This document shows, in pieces, positions 21,678-30,868 of a DNA stretch of 64,000 nt. The notes below the pieces were generated by a model, which saw only the letters and a list, made by a program, of their open reading frames with translations, made no database searches and had not been told where the DNA came from. How positions within the stretch are numbered: the stretch's first letter is position 1; every line of letters begins with the position of its first letter. The translations under genes and the position numbers were made by a program. Source of the stretch: Viola odorata (taxonomy: Eukaryota > Streptophyta > Magnoliopsida > Malpighiales > Violaceae); contig OY829545.1 in assembly GCA_963691705.1 (NCBI GenBank), positions 37,807,475 to 37,871,474 on the forward strand. Direction: 5' to 3'.

Positions 21678-22679
21678 CTATTTCCTTAGAGCAGATAGGG
21701 ACCTTCTCCCGCTCGGACTTGCTGAGCCTTCTACAGCTTCCCTTTCAGATGAAGAGCTTAGCGATTCTCTAACACTCTGTAAGGCATTCAAGCCTGCCTT
21801 AGTGGGGCATTCGGCAGCTCTGTGGGGTCCTTTGCAAATATAACACGCAATAGGTCTCGGGGTGTTGCTTACATATCCGCCCCACCCTTGAGTATTTCCT
21901 GGCTTTGCAAGTAACTTATTCTCATTGTTCCCCGAGAAGTTCCTCCCGCTCTTGTTTGGTGTAGGTTCAGAGGTTTCTGTCATATCAAGCTTTCTTTTTA
22001 GTCCGTTGTCTGACATATCCTCTACTCTTTCCGCGACCGTGATTGCATCGCTCAAGTTCTTAGGATTCTGTCGACGGACTTCACTTCTGTAATAGGGTTT
22101 GAGACCTTGTATGAAGTTGAACAGCCGATCTACTTCAGACATGTCCTTGATATCCAGCATGAGGGTCGAGTATTTGTTCACGTACTCTCGAATAGAGTCG
22201 GTTTGTACTAAGTCTCGCAAACTTATACGAGCGGCATATTCCACATCCTCTAGACAGAATGCTTTTCGCAATTCTCCTTTAAACTCTTCCCAAGTAGCGA
22301 CGTCACCCCGGCGCGACCGCCACCACACTTTGGCATCTTCAAACAATAACATTACCACGATCGACAATTGGGACGAATCAGATGTCACCTGGCCAATTTG
22401 AAAATAGTTTTCCATATCGAACAAGAAGTTATCAATTCCTTTTGCACTCCTCGCCCCATTATAGGGTTTTGGTTGGAAGCCCTTGCATCTATTTAGATTT
22501 GCAAACACTGACCCAGATGGTCTAGCCGGTTCCCTTTGTTCAATTTCACTGAGCTTAGTTTCCAACTCGGTAATTGAGTTATTCAGCACATCCACTCTTC
22601 CCTCAGAATTGTGAAAGGTATTCCATGCCTCTTGCAAGTTATCCTGTACGTCATTCACTCGTGAACTAGTAATCGTCAA
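21678..22679 (-). CDS. Element B gag, capsid and zinc-knuckle part
   Basis: About 333 codons without a break. N-terminal coiled coil (LNNSITELETKLSEIEQRE), then the retrotransposon-gag domain: KPYNGARSAKGIDNFLFDM, VWWRSRRGDVATWEEFK, ISLRDLVQTDSIREYVNKY, FIQGLKPYYRSEVRR. The knuckle CYICKGPHRAAEC has CX2CX3HX4C spacing, one residue shorter than the usual knuckle. The first codon in this frame is TTG, so translation must enter from the upstream frame (22676-23149); the two overlap by only a few bases, which points to a one-base indel rather than programmed shifting. Ends in TAG at 21678. Confidence 0.8.
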   Translation of the reverse strand: MTITSSRVNDVQDNLQEAWNTFHNSEGRVDVLNNSITELETKLSEIEQREPARPSGSVFANLNRCKGFQPKPYNGARSAKGIDNFLFDMENYFQIGQVTSDSSQLSIVVMLLFEDAKVWWRSRRGDVATWEEFKGELRKAFCLEDVEYAARISLRDLVQTDSIREYVNKYSTLMLDIKDMSEVDRLFNFIQGLKPYYRSEVRRQNPKNLSDAITVAERVEDMSDNGLKRKLDMTETSEPTPNKSGRNFSGNNENKLLAKPGNTQGWGGYVSNTPRPIACYICKGPHRAAECPTKAGLNALQSVRESLSSSSEREAVEGSASPSGRRSLSALRK

Positions 22680-23149
22680 TGCTCACCCAATTCTCTAAGG
22701 TCTACTCTCTCCAGCAGGCCCTCAAGATTTCCCTGGAAACCGCCTGCCCTATTCGGGGATCGGCCTTCCAGGGTAGAAGGTTCTCCAGTACTACCCAGGA
22801 AATCGCCTGCCCTATTCGGGGATCGACCTTCCAGAGCAGAGAGTCTCTTTGTCAACTGTGCCTCAAGCGCTTCAGTGCGCCGTACACGTTCAACAAAGAG
22901 GCTGAAAGGCCCCTCGTCTGCCTCTGCAGCAGGGTCACCTATGGCGCTCTCGCCTTTAAACAAATTATCATATTGGGTGAGACGGGATTCTAGCATCTCA
23001 ATGCGTCTATCCCTCTCAAGTATCTGTTCCACTGTTACTTGTGGCTGTGAGGAGCCAACACCTAGAGTCCTCTGACTCTGAATCCATGCATCGATCGCAT
23101 TCACGCGATTCTCTAGTTCAGTGCACCTGACTTTCGAAGTCTTTGCCAT
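22676..23149 (-). CDS. Element B gag, N-terminal part
   Basis: ATG at 23149 (MAKTSKVRCTELENRVNAID) is only 33 bases inside the 5' LTR, a very short leader. The 157 residues are charged and mostly coiled coil (RDRRIEMLESRLTQYDNL; VRRTEALEAQLTKRL). The C-terminal part contains an exact repeat LEGRSPNRAG, from a tandem duplication of about 60-70 bases (22735-22835). The frame ends at TGA 22676-22678 and the capsid part follows one frame over. Confidence 0.7.
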   Translation of the reverse strand: MAKTSKVRCTELENRVNAIDAWIQSQRTLGVGSSQPQVTVEQILERDRRIEMLESRLTQYDNLFKGESAIGDPAAEADEGPFSLFVERVRRTEALEAQLTKRLSALEGRSPNRAGDFLGSTGEPSTLEGRSPNRAGGFQGNLEGLLERVDLRELGEH

Positions 23150-23161
23150 CTCAAAGAAATC

Positions 23162-23179
23162 AAAATCGCTCCGCTACCA
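23162..23179 (-). other. Primer-site-like sequence of element B
   Basis: Minus strand TGGTAGCGGAGCGATTTT, two bases inside the LTR. Its first 12 bases equal those of elements A, C and D although B has unrelated LTRs and gag. Confidence 0.55.
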
Positions 23180-23181
23180 AC

Positions 23182-23633
23182 TGTCACGGACTAATCCTTT
23201 GGAAGCCAAAGGGATTGAGTTTGTGCGGCGTTCATGCACTCTCTCTGCGGAACCAGCCTTTCACACATACCTTAGACCTGCATCACCAGGGAACATAAGG
23301 TTAGAAACACAATAGGGCCACCGAAGGGCCATTATAGGTTATCATAGGCATAACATCGAGCACACACATAAGCAGTAGGGCATACAATCATGAAAGACAT
23401 CACTTCATTGAATAAGCAAGATATTACAGACACAGGCCAACAAGGTCGCAGACAAGGGGGCCGCCGGTACAAAGGCCGACTCAAAGACCCTTCCAATGAA
23501 TAACCGAGCCCACGGCATAAAGGGACTGATTACTCACTCCCCCAACCCGAATACAAGGATTACAACCGAAGCCCTAGTTTAGATGAAGCGGTCATAGGCT
23601 GAACAATGCCCTGGACAAGCTTAGACCTTAACA
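23182..23633 (-). repeat. 5' LTR of element B
   Basis: 452 bp; pair of 20546-20997. Confidence 0.9.
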
Positions 23634-23638
23634 ATGTG

Positions 23639-24485
23639 TGCCCACCTCGAACCTTTAGGTGCATCAGTGCCCTTCTCCAATTTTTGACCAGGCCAAGAAT
23701 CAGGAGAAACGCCCGAAGGATTTAGGAGAACGCCCAAATCATAAGACCGCATTGGACAGCGAAAGCCACCACCGAGCCTTTTGAAGACCGGAGCATGTTT
23801 TCTCGCTCAAGACTCAACCCAGTACTTCTTCTATGTGTTAGGAAGTTTCCCTCCAAGTTTCATTGGGAAGGCTCGAGGGAATAAGGAAAACGCCTTGTTT
23901 CCTTAAAACGTGACCGACGGACCCGCAAGCAAGGCCACTTGGGCACTTTGACCAAAACGGTGGCGCCTGCACTTCTATCATTTATTTCTATATTTATTTA
24001 TGTCATATTAGGGTTTCAGAACCTTTATGAAAGTTTGGCTTATTGCCATTTTTATTTAAAGTCATTTTTAGGAACTAAACTAGTTTCCATTTTTTTGGAA
24101 TTAGGGTTTGGCGCATCCTTAAAAGGGAGCCGCCTACATTGTAATTCGGTGAGACTTTTTGATAATTGAAAGTAGATTGCTTTGGATCTATATCCACTTG
24201 TTCTTGATGAACCTTGCATCTAATTGAGTTTTGTGCATTCGATTAGCTTGTCAAGTAAAACTTGAAAGCACTATCTGTTGAGTCATTCGTCTTTGAATTG
24301 TTGTGGGTACCCTACTACGGAGATTCATCAGTTTGACACAAGGACCTCAAGCGATTCAGTGTGAAGTGCCAAGGGTACCCTGCCTTGGAGTTTCACGAGT
24401 CTACTTCGAGTTAATTTCCGCATGAAATCCATGTCGCTGGACAACGATCTAAAGAGGGCGTTCTAGCCTACTAAGGAACGCATCA
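23639..24485 (+). repeat. 3' LTR of element A, second part
   Basis: Continues 20545 after the insertion and ends GGAACGCATCA, followed by target duplication CAAGG. Confidence 0.9.
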
Positions 24486-24490
24486 CAAGG

Positions 24491-25114
24491 TATGTTTATG
24501 GAGTAGTCTTGACACTTTGCCGTTCTCCAAGGTAGTTTTATGGAGAAAATACTCTAAGGCCTATTAAGAAGAGGAAAGACACACCTAGGGCGAGACACAA
24601 AGTGCGTTCGAGGCACTACCCTAATCACTCGTTTAACCTAGTTAGATTGGACCAACAACCTGATGACTTTGATCTAGTTGTCTACTTTACGCTGCAGCCT
24701 CATGTTAGTTATTACTATAGAGATGACTTTAATCACCTAGGCCTAGTTACTAGTTGATCAGGCTTGTAAATAGTCCTAGGTGAATTGACAAGAAATGATT
24801 AAATAAATAAATACAAACTAGAGATGTTTTAAACTCAATTAGACCTCACGGCTTTCCTTAGCAACCTTCGATGATTCCTACCAAGACCAAAGGATTTAGC
24901 TACTCATGCTAGAAGTAAAATAATTAAAATAAATAAATTGCATAAAAGAAGAAAAGAGAAATGGGGGAAACTCTTTATTATTACCAGCCGGAGCAAAGCT
25001 CCGGTTTGTTGAGACAGAAGCAGCAAACGCCGGAGGCAGAAATATGGTGACTGAGTTCCAAAAGGGAAAAACGTCCAAGAGAAAGATGATCCAAAACCTC
25101 AATCTAAAAAGGTC
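24491..25114 (-). repeat. Athila LTR (-), piece 2
   Basis: Middle of the LTR begun at 13505, between elements A and C. It includes the CCGGAG...CTCCGG region (24990-25010) shared with the solo LTR. Confidence 0.75.
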
Positions 25115-25119
25115 CTATA

Positions 25120-26273
25120 TGATACGATCCCAGCCAGGGCCAACCCTAGTGATGCACCCACAGGCGCAACCACCCGCATCAAGGCCCGAGCCTTGGAAGA
25201 TGCAGCCGCGAGCCTCCCATTGCCGCCCACGGGCCCGATCACTCGAGCCAGGGCCCGAGCCCTACAGAAAAGACTCAGCAGCCTTATTCACATGGAACTG
25301 AAGGCAGAGATAGCCTCAGAAGAAGCCAGCCTGCGCGCGCCCCAGTCGCGCCTTGTGACCTTGATCCGTGCCGCGGATGGGCCACACTTGGCCACTTCGG
25401 ACCTTTAGGTCCACCAGCGCCCTTTTCCTATTTTTGACCAGGCCATGTTCATTTATAATACAAGAGAGGAGTCCAGACCAAAAATCAGGAGAAACGCCCG
25501 AAGGATTTGGGACAGGCCCAAATCACAAGCCCGCATTGGACAGCGAAAGCCACTGCCGAGCCTTTTGAAGATTAGAGAATATTTCCTCGCACAATATTCA
25601 TCCCAGAACTTCACATATGTGTTAGTAAGTTTCCCTCCAAATTTCAGTGGGAACGCTCGAGGGAATAAGGAAAACTCCTTGTTTCCTTAAAACGTGATTC
25701 GGCGGACCCGCAAGCAAAGCCACTTGGGCCTTTTGACCTAAACGGCGGAGCCTGCACTTCTATCCTATTTAGTAGACTTTATTTATGTTATTTTAGGGTT
25801 TCAGAACTTATTTAGAAGGGTGGCTTGTTGCCATTTTCGTTTAATTCATTTTTTAGAAACTAAACTAGTTTCCATTTTTGGAATTAGGGTTTAGCGCCTC
25901 TTTAAAAAGGAGCCGCCTATGTTATTTTGAGCAGACTTTGATTATTGATTATTGAAAGCATATTGCTTGGGATCTTTATCCACTTGTTCTTGATGAACCT
26001 TGCAACTAATTGAGTTTCGTGCATTTGATTAGCTTGTCAAGTAAAACTTGAAAGCACTTCTCATTGAGTCATCCGTTCTTTGGAGTGCCAAGACCACCAA
26101 ATCTTGGAGATTCAAAGGTTTGACCCAAGAACCTCAAGGGATTCAACGTAGGGTGCCAAGGCCACCAAACCTTGGAGACTTCCGTGTCTTCTTCGAGTTA
26201 TATTTCCGCATTGAAAGCCACGTCGTCGGACAACGATCTAAGGAGAGCGTTCTAGCCTACAAGGAACGCATCA
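25120..26273 (+). repeat. 5' LTR of element C
   Basis: 1,154 bp, same length as 29710-30863. It still has CAG at 25265-25267, where the 3' LTR has TAG. Confidence 0.9.
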
Positions 26274-26275
26274 AT

Positions 26276-26287
26276 TGGTAGCGGAGC
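26276..26287 (+). other. Primer-site-like sequence of element C
   Basis: TGGTAGCGGAGC two bases inside the LTR, as in A. Confidence 0.5.
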
Positions 26288-27116
26288 TCAGCTGTCCCGA
26301 CTTGGTAAATCTATCCCTTTAATTATTGTGTTTTCTTTGTTAGAATTGGTACTCCTTTATTCTCTTCTACACCAATTCTCTTGCGTGATGTGTGTTAGTT
26401 GTCTTGTGTCAATTCGTGTCTTGTGTGTGTGCGATTAGTGTGCAAATCATTTCAACGATTTGTAGGTCTTTACTATTGTCAAAAAAAAAAAAAAAAAAAA
26501 ACAACGTCCCCCAAAGTGTCTTAGTTAATTTTTGTTTTCAGTTGCATTGAATTTCAAAAAAAAAAAAAGTGAAACAGTTTCATCAAAAACAGAACAGAGA
26601 CGAAATCAGTACCATTCAAAAAAAAAAAAGGGGGAGGAACTTCAGAATCAAATACTAGAGTGAATTAGTGACTCATAGCAAAAGAATCAGTGGATTTCGA
26701 ATTGGGAATCAAAAGTTGTGGCAAAAACAAGTTTCAAAACCCTAATCGCATGCCATTAGCGTTTTTGAGTTTATAAACTGAATCAATCCGTTTATATTGA
26801 GCTTTTCTTTGATTCCAAGACTACTGTACCTTCCTACTCTGTAGTAAACTTGATTGATTGATTGATCTTTGCAATTAAATCGAGTATACTACCTCAAAAT
26901 TTTCTTTCTACACTAGTTTTCTTTGTGTGTCTCTTTGGAAGCTTTTCTTCAAAATTCTTTGAGTCAGGTTCATCTTGGACACTTGGAGACGGATCTGGAC
27001 AGTTTGCTTTGAGATATTGTGAGATTATTAGAGAGACAAACACGAGAGTAAACACGTGAGGGAGTGATAGTTTTAGGCAATTTTACGCTTGGAAAATTTT
27101 CTGTTTGAATTTCAGG
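26288..27116 (+). other. 5' leader of element C
   Basis: Contains A-runs (about 20 A near 26480, others near 26557 and 26618). Donor-like CTTG/GTAAAT at 26305 and acceptor-like TTGAATTTCAG ending at 27115 occupy the same places as in element A. Confidence 0.35.
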
Positions 27117-27683
27117 ATGTCAGGAAATCCAGAAAAGGAGGCTACGGTTGTGAATGATGTAGCCAAGGCTTTGGAAGACATAGAAGCCTAGCTCCAGCAC
27201 ATGGAAGCTTGGAGGCAACAGTATGAGGCTAAGCGATCACAAAAATCATATGGCGATGATCGCAAGTGGAGGGACTACAATCGTTGTGATGTGAGCATGA
27301 GTAGCATCCGACCGAAAGTTTCACCCTTCAAGGGCAAGAGAGACCCCAACACTGGTTTGACGAGAGGTATTCCTTCTTCAACTCATGTGCGAACGCGAGA
27401 TATTTTATGTCATACATGCACAGGCCGAGGGCACACTTCAATCCAATGTCCCAACAATAAAGTGAGCATTAAGGATCATGGTACAAAGAAGTGTAGTCAA
27501 GTTAACAATGCCAAGACTACTCATCTGCAACATGTTCTTAGCAATAATGATGAGACCAAGGGAATTCAGTTGGCTGCCCTTACTAGTAGTGTTGTGAATA
27601 CACAAGGTGAGATGGTAGCAAGTGACAATGGGCATGTGACGGTCGTATCCGAGAATGCTAGGTGCTTGTTGAGTGCAATATGA
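27117..27683 (+). pseudogene. Element C gag, internally deleted
   Basis: ATG 27117 (MSGNPEKEATVVNDVAKAL) aligns with element A gag. A TAG at 27189-27191 sits where A has CAG (Gln). The capsid core is missing: after about 75 residues the frame jumps to the zinc knuckle CHTCTGRGHTSIQC. The rest is a short tail. The TGA stop (27681-27683) overlaps the next ATG (27680-27682) as ATGA. Confidence 0.75.
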
Positions 27684-29857
27684 TTGAACCAGAAACAACT
27701 CTTGCTGGAATTAAGAACAATAAAAATCTTGAGAGCAAAAAAGGAGAGTTAAGTGAAAAGAAAGAGAGTGAGAAAAACAGCCCCCATGAAAAGAGTGAGC
27801 ATGGGCAAAGAGATGAAATAAAAAACAGCCCCCATGAAAAAAGTGAGCATGGGAAAAGAGATGAGAGTTTAAAACATTCGCATGAAAAGAGTAAGCATGC
27901 AGAGAGTGGCATTGAGAGATCAAAAGGAGAGGTGTGTGTTTATGCCAAGAGAGAAAAAGTGAGGGATACAATACATGTGCAAAAAATCTGTTTTGGCGCA
28001 AGCCTCCAAAAACTGAATTTTTGGCCATTACGCTTAGATTTTCCTAACGCTAATCCGTTTGTTTTCTCTTGTATTATCCTTTCTCTTAATATTCAGAACA
28101 AGAGCAGGTTGTTAGCAGAAGAGAAGCCTCTTACCTTACCACCAAGAAGAGGGAAAGAACCTTGCACATCTGTGGTGCCTATTTTTGCAAAACCTAGGCC
28201 ATTGCGCCTTGATCTTTCTAACCCAAATCCGTTTGTTTCCTTTACTTTGGTTGTTCACTCTCATGACCAGAACAAGAGCAGGTTGTTGGAAGAGGAGAAG
28301 CCTCTTACCTTACCACCAAGAAGAGGGAAAAAGCCTTGTGCATCCAGGGTGCCTAATTTGGCAAAACCTAACCAAAAGGGTATGATATGGGTCTCTTTCC
28401 TAAGGAGCGATTTGAGTGAGTATATGAACATCATTAATATTTATGCTTCTGATTATAAAGTTAATTTAATTGATGATGATTATATACAAGAGCCAAAGGC
28501 CAAGTTATATACCTTTGAAAACTACTTGCAAAAGTGCAAGCGATTTGGTGTGTTAACTAGGCTGAGAGGTCTTACTTTCCCTAACACAAAATTATTTGAA
28601 TCTTCACATATATTTATATTGTTTGATCATTCTGCCATATGTGAGATTTATGATAAAATTGTGGGTAAATCGACTGGACTTAAGGGAACTCTATTCAAGC
28701 GTGATCACTTATTTAGGTCACATGACCTTTTGCCAATTTTTGATGAATATGATGCGTTTGATAGTTTTTTGGTGAGTTACTGTAGTATGTTTGAAATTAC
28801 TAACTTAGTTTTAAGGAGTGTTATGTCTTTACATGATGTTTCTTTAAGTTTTGATAGTAATTTTAATGGAAAACCTTTCTTCGCGAAGTTGCTTGAGTTT
28901 TTACACCGATTTAATCCTTATGCTACTAATTCTGATTTTTATAGAACTTATAGTGATTATTTAGTTGAAACAAGGTCTATGTTTTGTATGCATAAAGGAT
29001 ATCATAGCAAGCGTGAGCGCTTAATTTGGTTGTGTAGCTCGTTACAGAAATTGACTGTGTATTGGTCATATGATGATGGTTTAATACATCAATATAACAC
29101 AACTATTACTAACATACTATTTAAGGATGTTATGCTTTCACATCTTGTTCCTTTGAGTATTGTTAGTAATCATAGCAAGGAGTCACTTGGCGACTCGCGG
29201 ATGGAATTGTGGAGGAGACTGAGCACGACAATGCTAAATTGGACACCTTGTCAACCACAATTGGGAGTTTCTAACCGCATGAATAAAAGAATGTTTGGTT
29301 ATGTATGGCATGTCTTTGTTTGTAAGTATATGTTTGCATGGGAAGAATGTCTTCCGTTTGTTTTATTTACTTCCTACCTTATCACGCTTGCCATTATTTT
29401 TAGTCAGTTGGTGAAACTCGTGTGTTGTTTTACTCATATGACACCTTTCGGTTTCATGTTGTTGCTTTTGAGAGAGTTATTTAGTATAGGTGGCAGCAAG
29501 GGACAATCCAAGTGCTATGGTGTGGAAAGCCTATGGACAATCCAACGCATTGCCCTATTCAAGGACATTGCAGCCGAAATGGATCTACAAGATTGGTATG
29601 GCTCCATTCGTGATTACTTTGATATTTCTAACTTAAGGTTGTTGGATGCAAGTGATGAGGATGTTGCTGATCTGGATTCGAGGGAGAATCCTTCTCAAGA
29701 TGGAGGGGATGATACGATCCCAGCCAGGGCCAACCCTAGTGATGCACCCACAGGCGCAACCACCCGCGTCAAGGCCCGAGCCTTGGAAGATGCAGCCGCG
29801 AGCCTCCCATTGCCGCCCACAGGCCCGATCACTCGAGCCAGGGCCCGAGCCCTATAG
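27680..29857 (+). CDS. 725-codon ORF of element C with degenerate integrase-like region
   Basis: The first ATG (27680) overlaps the gag stop. Residues about 25-85 are the charged linker with three HEKSxH repeats. Two 58-residue tandem copies follow, sharing EEKPLTLPPRRGK. A roughly 330-residue stretch of no recognised family comes next (for example KVNLIDDDYIQEPKAKLY). Then an integrase-like part: SIVSNHSKE where A has [21 protein letters not shown] where A has [13 protein letters not shown], and WEECLPFV. Catalytic Asp and Glu are replaced. The tail (DISNLRLLDASDEDVADLDS, then ITRARARAL) equals that of A and crosses into the 3' LTR. Stop TAG 29855 corresponds to CAG in the 5' LTR. A frame this long without RT suggests selection, but function is unknown. 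Confidence 0.7.
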   Translation: MIEPETTLAGIKNNKNLESKKGELSEKKESEKNSPHEKSEHGQRDEIKNSPHEKSEHGKRDESLKHSHEKSKHAESGIERSKGEVCVYAKREKVRDTIHVQKICFGASLQKLNFWPLRLDFPNANPFVFSCIILSLNIQNKSRLLAEEKPLTLPPRRGKEPCTSVVPIFAKPRPLRLDLSNPNPFVSFTLVVHSHDQNKSRLLEEEKPLTLPPRRGKKPCASRVPNLAKPNQKGMIWVSFLRSDLSEYMNIINIYASDYKVNLIDDDYIQEPKAKLYTFENYLQKCKRFGVLTRLRGLTFPNTKLFESSHIFILFDHSAICEIYDKIVGKSTGLKGTLFKRDHLFRSHDLLPIFDEYDAFDSFLVSYCSMFEITNLVLRSVMSLHDVSLSFDSNFNGKPFFAKLLEFLHRFNPYATNSDFYRTYSDYLVETRSMFCMHKGYHSKRERLIWLCSSLQKLTVYWSYDDGLIHQYNTTITNILFKDVMLSHLVPLSIVSNHSKESLGDSRMELWRRLSTTMLNWTPCQPQLGVSNRMNKRMFGYVWHVFVCKYMFAWEECLPFVLFTSYLITLAIIFSQLVKLVCCFTHMTPFGFMLLLLRELFSIGGSKGQSKCYGVESLWTIQRIALFKDIAAEMDLQDWYGSIRDYFDISNLRLLDASDEDVADLDSRENPSQDGGDDTIPARANPSDAPTGATTRVKARALEDAAASLPLPPTGPITRARARAL
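27783..27805 (+). other. Covarying hairpin C-1
   Basis: CCCATG, loop AAAAGAGTGAG, CATGGG; perfect 6-bp stem. Confidence 0.7.
27831..27853 (+). other. Covarying hairpin C-2
   Basis: CCCATG, loop AAAAAAGTGAG, CATGGG; perfect 6-bp stem, 48 bases after C-1. Confidence 0.7.
27880..27900 (+). other. Covarying hairpin C-3
   Basis: GCATG, loop AAAAGAGTAAG, CATGC; perfect 5-bp stem whose outer pair is G-C instead of C-G. Confidence 0.65.
28025..28372 (+). repeat. In-frame tandem duplication, 2 x 174 bp
   Basis: Units start at 28025 and 28199 (CCATT(A/G)CGC). 174 bases equals 58 codons. The units have diverged but both stay open. Confidence 0.85.
29697..29709 (+). other. Polypurine tract of element C
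   Basis: AAGATGGAGGGGA, identical to element A, directly before the 3' LTR. Confidence 0.8.
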
Positions 29858-30863
29858 ACAAGACTCAGCAGCCTTATTCACATGGAACTGAAGGCAGAGA
29901 CAGCCTCAGAAGAAGCCAGCCTGCGTGCGCCCCAGCCGCGCCTTGTGACCTTGATCCGTGCCGCGGATGGGCCACACTTGGCCACTTCGGACCTTTAGGT
30001 CCACCAGCACCCTTTTCCTATTTTTGACCAGGCCATGTTCATTTATAATATAAGAGAGGAGTCCAGGCCAAAAATCAGGAGAAACGCCCGAAGGATTTGG
30101 GACAGGCCCAAATCACAAGCCCGCATTGGACAGCGAAAGCCACTGCCGAGCCTTTTCAAGATTTGAGCATATTTACTCGCACAATAATCATCCCAGAACT
30201 TCATATATGTGTTAGGAACTTTCCCTCCAAATTTCAGTGGGAACGCTCGAGGGAATAAGGAAAACGCCTTGTTTCCTTAAAACGTGATTCGGCGGACCCG
30301 CAAGCAAAGCCACTTGGGCCTTTTGACCTAAACGGCGGAGCCTGCACTTCTATCCTATTTAGTAGACTTTATTTATGTTATTTTAGGGTTTCCGAACTTA
30401 TTTGGAAGGGTGGCTTGTTGCCATTTTCGTTTAATTCATTTTTTAGAAACTAAACTAGTTTCCATTTTTGGAATTAGGGTTTAGCGCCTCTTTAAAAAGG
30501 AGCCGCCTATGTTATTTTGAGCAGACTTTGATTATTGATTATTGAAAGCATATTGCTTGGGATCTTTATCCACTTGTTCTTGATGAACGTTGCAACTAAT
30601 TGAGTTTCGTGCATTCGATTAGCTTGTCAAGTAAAACTTGAAAGCACTTCTCATTGAGTCATCCGTTCTTTGGAGTGCCAAGACCACCAAATCTTGGAGA
30701 TTCAAAGGTTTGACCCAAGAACCTCAAGGGATTCGACGTAGGGTGCCAAGGCCACCAAACCTTGGAGACTTCCGTGTCTTCTTCGAGTTATATTTCCGCA
30801 TTGAAAGCCACGTCGTCGGACAACGATCTAAGGAGAGCGTTCTAGCCTACAAGGAACGTATCA
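29710..30863 (+). repeat. 3' LTR of element C
   Basis: 1,154 bp, ending GTATCA before CTATA. Confidence 0.9.
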
Positions 30864-30868
30864 CTATA

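Larger units (their letters stand above)
20546..23633 (-). mobile_element. Element B: gag-protease-only LTR retrotransposon, 3,088 bp, TSD ATGTG
   Basis: Both 452-bp LTRs start or end with TGT...ACA and differ at only about nine positions by eye. ATGTG is duplicated at 20541-20545 and 23634-23638. On the minus strand the order is LTR, primer site, gag, protease, polypurine tract, LTR. RT, RNase H and integrase are wholly absent with no room for them, so B depends on another element; it matches the non-autonomous TR-GAG type, with a protease added. It is the youngest insertion of this nest. Confidence 0.9.
13858..24485 (+). mobile_element. Element A: Ty3/gypsy chromovirus, CRM-like, degenerate, TSD CAAGG
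   Basis: The element begins TGATATGATCC and ends GCATCA. CAAGG lies at 13853-13857 and 24486-24490, and the interrupted Athila LTR continues after it. Order is LTR, primer site, gag, protease, RT, RNase H, integrase, polypurine tract, LTR; integrase after RNase H defines Ty3/gypsy. The absence of a chromodomain and a pol frame running into the 3' LTR are features I associate with the CRM clade. The 3' LTR is interrupted by element B. Several stops and at least three frame breaks mean A is not autonomous now. Confidence 0.9.
25120..30863 (+). mobile_element. Element C: non-autonomous relative of element A, 5,744 bp, TSD CTATA
   Basis: Two 1,154-bp LTRs of the A family (start TGATACGATCC, end GC/TATCA) and CTATA at 25115-25119 and 30864-30868. 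The internal 3.4 kb holds a shortened gag, three covarying hairpins and a 725-codon frame that replaces protease, RT and RNase H. By eye the LTRs differ at about ten positions in the first 380 bases, mostly transitions. It must have moved with enzymes from an A-like partner. Confidence 0.9.

Noticed and set aside
22676..22682. Programmed frameshift between the two parts of B gag
   Set aside because: The frames overlap by only a few bases and no slippery heptamer or downstream structure is visible, so a simple indel is likelier.
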